Assembly: GCA_965153355.1 (NCBI GenBank)
Contig: OZ231126.1
Coordinates: 106,826,001-106,890,000 of the forward strand
DNA from: Flaccisagitta enflata
Taxonomy: Eukaryota > Chaetognatha > Sagittoidea > Aphragmophora
Direction: 5' to 3'
DNA: 64,000 nucleotides
Shown here: positions 57,600-64,000 of the stretch, piece after piece
Position numbering within the stretch: the first letter of the stretch is position 1
How the letters are laid out: each line of letters opens with the position of its first letter
Program-made: the position numbers and the translations under genes
The notes under the pieces: model-generated
Database searches by the model: none
The model's input: the letters and a program-made list of their open reading frames with translations, nothing else
Told to the model about the DNA's origin: nothing

Positions 57600-57849
57600 A
57601 AGGATGAATTACAAAACTCTATTCAAAGACTGAATAAGACTAATGAAGCAGACAGCAACGCCGATTGTTCTAATTGCTTTTCACTGTCTTTTTTGCCGTC
57701 TCTCCTACTCCTAGCCCCCCCCCCCCTCTTCCACGACTTGTTTTCTAGATGCAGATAGTGGTAGTGGGCAGACACTTCTCTCATATCATTCCTTTTTGCC
57801 TAATTTCTTTTTTCTTTCACGGTTACTATCTGTCCCTCACAGCTTGATG

Positions 57850-57975
57850 AATTGTATGTCTGTGTGTCTGTGTGTCTGTGTGTCTGTCTGTCTATGTGTC
57901 TGTGTGTCTGTGTGTCTGTGTGTCTGTCTGTCTATGTGTCTGTCTGTCTGTGTGTCTGTGTGTCTGTCTGCCCAT
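57850..57975. repeat. (GTGTCT)n/(GTCT)n tract
   Basis: Regular GTGTCTGT repeats. Its frame of Cys, Leu, Ser and Val is an artefact. Confidence 0.95.
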
Positions 57976-58110
57976 AGGTTTTCTCGCCATCCACACAATT
58001 CCATCATTTTTCCGGTTCGCACTGCAAATTCTCACCCAACGATTAGTTCACGAAAAATGATTGAGAAGCAGGTGAAATGCCTCATGATAGATTGACATCA
58101 CTTATAGTGT

Positions 58111-58111
<1 letters not shown>

Positions 58112-58175
<64 letters not shown>

Positions 58176-58208
58176 GACAGAGAGAGAGAGACAACAGACA
58201 GACAGACA
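58112..58208. repeat. (GA)n with (GACA)n
   Basis: GA to 58190, then GACAGACAGACG. Confidence 0.95.
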
Positions 58209-58641
58209 GACGGACAGACATTCCCCAAAACATGGATAAGCGGTTAACCTCACTCAGATGGATCATTGTTTTATTGATTGAACTGGGAAGGCCTTCATAA
58301 ACATGATTGTCATTGCTCTGTAGATTTAATAGACATATCATTAGGGCTTAACACTGTTTACATTGTTTTTTGCGTATTGTCCCCATTCAAATTAGTCTCA
58401 AACTTACCTAAGGTAACCAAGTCTTGGGCTTTTTCTTTTTTTTTCCTCCGTTTTCGTCCATCCATCTCCATTAATTGTTAGTTCGTCCGTTTTTCCTCCA
58501 ATCCCGTTTAGCATATAAATCCCATTACATTACCAAGTCAATGATGCCATTTCTTTAGCCTTAAGCTGACCGTCTTTCCATCTACCTAAGCTCGGTTACA
58601 GAATTGTCTATAACCCTATTCTGTTACTCCCTTTGCTTCTC

Positions 58642-60400
<1,759 letters not shown>

Positions 60401-60588
60401 GTGCTGCAAGTGCGCGTGTTTGTTCCCACATACGAGTGCGAGCATGCGTGCATCTGCTTATAAGAGTGGTCAAATCCATTGGCATTGGTGCAGATGGGCT
60501 TCTTTAGTGTTTGCCATAGCTTCCTACCGCTTGAAATGTAGCGCGTGCACGTAGTTTCTGTTTGCCTGTGAAGAAAAAAAGAAATGTC

Positions 60589-61275
<687 letters not shown>

Positions 61276-61427
61276 TGGTTTTGTTGTTGCGTAAACCACT
61301 CAACACAGATGCACGCATGCACATACACACACACGTAAAAGGAGTGAGCGAGAGGGATAAAGGCGCATCAGGCATTTCCAAATGCAAATTAGTCCCAGGA
61401 AGCCTGAAAAGGAGAGAGTGAAAGAGA

Positions 61428-61679
61428 ATGAATGGCAGTCAAAGAGGAGCTGGTCTTCTTTCTCTCCTGACTGGCTTCCATCGGCTCGTTAGACTGGTAG
61501 CAGCGGCGGCTAAAATGTTGGTGGAAGTCGTAATGGCAGAATTTTTAGTGGGTTTGGATGCAACATCAGCTCGACCGGCGGTGAAATTAACGTCGTCTGT
61601 GTGTGCATGGCTGATGGATGCTGATTTTGGAGCAGACAGGAAACCGCGCCACTGTTTGAAACACATTGAAATGCCTTGA
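61428..61679 (+). other. 83-codon ORF, unassigned
   Basis: ATG start, ordinary base composition, a mildly hydrophobic helix (LVRLVAAAAKMLVEVVMAEFL). The opposite strand is also open over most of it. No family or splice structure supports a gene. Confidence 0.2.
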
Positions 61680-62158
61680 AAGAAAAAGTCAGTACGGAGA
61701 AATGAAGAGGGAGTGTTGAATCATAATAGAACAAGAAACAATAGAACGAACAACGAAAAATGTCCAAAACCTCATTTGCATAATGCAGTACACCATCCGT
61801 TCAAACTACCGTTAATGAACAAATAACGTGATTTCACAGTATTCATATTGTTTTTGTATCTAACTGTTGATGTTCAAAGAAGTATTATCGTCTCGCCAAC
61901 CTGGGAACAAAGCGCAATCAAATTTTTGGCATTCCCAAAACGCTGCCAGGCGTTTACTTTGAAGACTGAAGAGCTGGCCACTGGCGAGAGCGACGGACTG
62001 ACAGGTTATGATTCTGTCGATCCTGTCCCGCACTGTAATGCGCTCCTAATCATCGTTGTTTCGCATTGGTGACTGATCGCGCCAACCGTAAGGTTATTTA
62101 TTCCGACTGACTTGCAGTTCAACAAAGCAAAATCGGAAGTAGGCAGAGGAAATCATTA

Positions 62159-62160
<2 letters not shown>

Positions 62161-62241
<81 letters not shown>
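62161..62241. repeat. (CA)n microsatellite
   Basis: About 80 bp of CA. Confidence 0.98.
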
Positions 62242-62243
<2 letters not shown>

Positions 62244-62489
62244 AATACACTTATCAACATCATACATGACTGTCCAAGTCAGAAATGACATCGCCCGTCA
62301 CTTACAAGCAGGCAAAGTCTGATGGATTGACAAGACCGTCTTGACCTCATAAGTAAAGCATTACCAGACAAAGTCACAGAGAAGAGAGAAGCAGGAAATT
62401 CCAACCTGTAATTACCAAGTATTGAGCGGCTAAACCGTCACCTCTGATCTCAGGGGGCGTTTCTAGTCAGAGACAACCGCGTTTTGAAC

Positions 62490-62692
62490 GGGCCACTTGG
62501 TCGCTCGCTACGTTCGTTCGCTCGCACCGCTCACTCATTCCGCAGCGCTCCGCTTCGCTACGCTCGTTCCGCTCACTCGCTCCATTCACGGGCTTGCTCA
62601 CTCACTTCGCTCACTCCCTCGTGGGACGGTTGAAATTCTTGAATATGTGTTCACGCTGTTATCGTGTTTCACAGGGAGAAACGCGTTTTTGG
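62490..62692. repeat. GCTCGCTACGTTCG-type repeat plus the 47.8-kb repeat copy
   Basis: Short imperfect CGCTCGCTACGTTCG and CGCTTCGCTACGCTCG units (62499-62582), then the sequence shared with 47775-47882. Confidence 0.7.
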
Positions 62693-63072
62693 CGCTCACT
62701 AGAAACACGCACTCACCTCTTTTTCTCCCTTCGACAATAATTCCTTTTAGCCAAACAGTTTCTTTTTTTTTCTTTTTTTTTTTTATATTTTGCCTCATTA
62801 CGTCTCATATATGATTTTATCCGTATTAAATCGAATTTTGTTCCATTCTTGACCACATCCCATCCAGGAAACCAGGACAATCCGTTGTAGCTTCACTCAC
62901 TTTGCTATTTACCTTCTTTGTCGTTTCAACCCTTGCATGAGTAACGCATATTCTTTTTCTTTACTTGTTTTAAATCGCTCTGTTATTCATTAAGACATTT
63001 TTTTTAGTCTAAAATAGTCAAACTAATCAACTTTTACTCCATCTTCCTTTCATTCTTTTCTTCTTTTTCTTA

Positions 63073-63216
63073 GTCGCACCCCTCTCCCTCTACACCTTGC
63101 CATTTTGGTCAGTCGGTCCATCCGTTGGTCGGTCCGTCTCTATCCTGAATTGCTAGAGGTTTTTGCTTTACTGCCCCTGCCCAACCGTCCGCGACTGTGG
63201 TGCCGTGTATCCGGCC
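63073..63216 (+). mobile_element. Diverged family-1 element
   Basis: AGTCGCACCCC, CTCTACACC, GTCAGTCGGTCCATCCG, then CTGCCCCTGCCCAACCGTCC with GCGACTG and CCGTGTATCCGGCC. The terminal hairpin has lost one arm. Confidence 0.65.
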
Positions 63217-63320
63217 TTACTGTAGCTCCACTTCAGCTACTCATTCCCCCTTTCCCCCCCCCCCCTTTACAGCTAATTTCTGCCCTTACCTCTTTTGAAA
63301 TCATGTAGCTTACGCGGATC

Positions 63321-63466
<146 letters not shown>

Positions 63467-63682
63467 CCCCCCCCCCCCGCATTGGAATTCGACCCTTGTT
63501 GGCCTCCGCGCTTTTGCTTCTCCTTCTCTTTCCTTTATTGCGGGCTTTTCGTGGTTAAGCCTGCGTCGATCCCACTTTTGGTAGCTGCAAAACCCACTAA
63601 TATGTGCTCACCGACTTTAGCCTTTTTTTTGAACATCGACGGCCTTCTGATGCTCGACCAAAAAGAAGTGCAAGCTGTGGCT

Positions 63683-63776
<94 letters not shown>
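63683..63776. repeat. (CT)n microsatellite
   Basis: About 92 bp of CT ending TTTTAG. Confidence 0.98.
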
Positions 63777-63779
<3 letters not shown>

Positions 63780-64000
63780 GTCACACTCTCACCTACTTAA
63801 TACCTCATTTGCGGATCTTTCTCTTTATTGTCACTTCTTTTTTTCTTTTGTGCCTGTGTTGGCGCGTTCATCTCCTAAGACTTTCTTTTGAACTATCGTC
63901 CTCATCTTTTTTAAGACCTCAATCTCTCTATGTCTGTTCGTTTGGATCGACGTAACCGTCACTACACTTATCTGTTTTAGGAGCGTTTTAGCAGTTTGAT

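Noticed and set aside
61848-62072. Possible exon reading RSIIVSPTWEQSAIKFLAF
   Set aside because: Composition is compatible with coding, but I could not find splice sites that define it or a partner exon.

Overview
The window looks like nuclear DNA of a metazoan, probably a marine invertebrate. It has small GT-AG introns (77 to 245 bp), metazoan-type BEL/Pao and APE-endonuclease LINE retroelements, kilobase-scale (CT)n and (GT)n tracts, degenerate CCCTAA telomere-type repeats, and many short elements that combine a terminal hairpin with a (GTCY)n tract, like the Helentron-associated elements described in animals. There is no bacterial signature. I cannot name the species. Most long open frames in the window are translations of simple repeats and were discarded.

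Layout. 1-3838: an array of about 523-bp tandem units, each holding an internal inverted repeat. One copy is interrupted by an 874-bp fold-back transposon whose empty site survives at the window start. 3839-14626: the gene-bearing block. Three intact minus-strand genes of unrecognised family lie here: a seven-exon gene (13139-9282, predicted 980 aa), a single-exon gene (8682-7765, 305 aa) and a two-exon gene (7300-5819, 465 aa). The last two are diverged paralogues of one domain. 14627-19912: on the same strand, a decayed BEL/Pao pol (RT, RNase H, integrase), truncated at its 5' end and split inside the integrase by a 2-kb hairpin-ended insert full of minisatellites.

20-37 kb: microsatellites, a TTAGGG-type tract, a 492-bp fold-back element, and what may be one very large LTR element. 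That element has two about 350-bp LTRs at 22574 and 37032, a gag gene next to the 5' LTR, but no pol. Nested inside it is a 5042-bp Mutator-like fold-back element with 1-kb terminal inverted repeats and an 11-bp target duplication. 37-51 kb: repeat-rich DNA with many hairpin/(GTCY)n elements of at least three families, minisatellites and microsatellites, and no convincing gene. 51-57 kb: a truncated LINE 3' end and a nearly complete LINE (partial ORF1, endonuclease, RT), the latter lying between inverted arms of another repeat. 57073-57599: the last two exons of a plausible host gene on the plus strand. 57.8-64 kb: very long (CT)n, (GT)n and (GTT)n tracts with no supported gene.

The most interesting points are the three-gene cassette of unknown family beside a retroelement, the hairpin/(GTCY)n element families whose two ends co-vary, the giant gag-only LTR candidate, and two transposons whose insertion can be read directly from target duplications or an empty site. 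Exon models were read by eye from splice signals and frame continuity. No homology search was possible.
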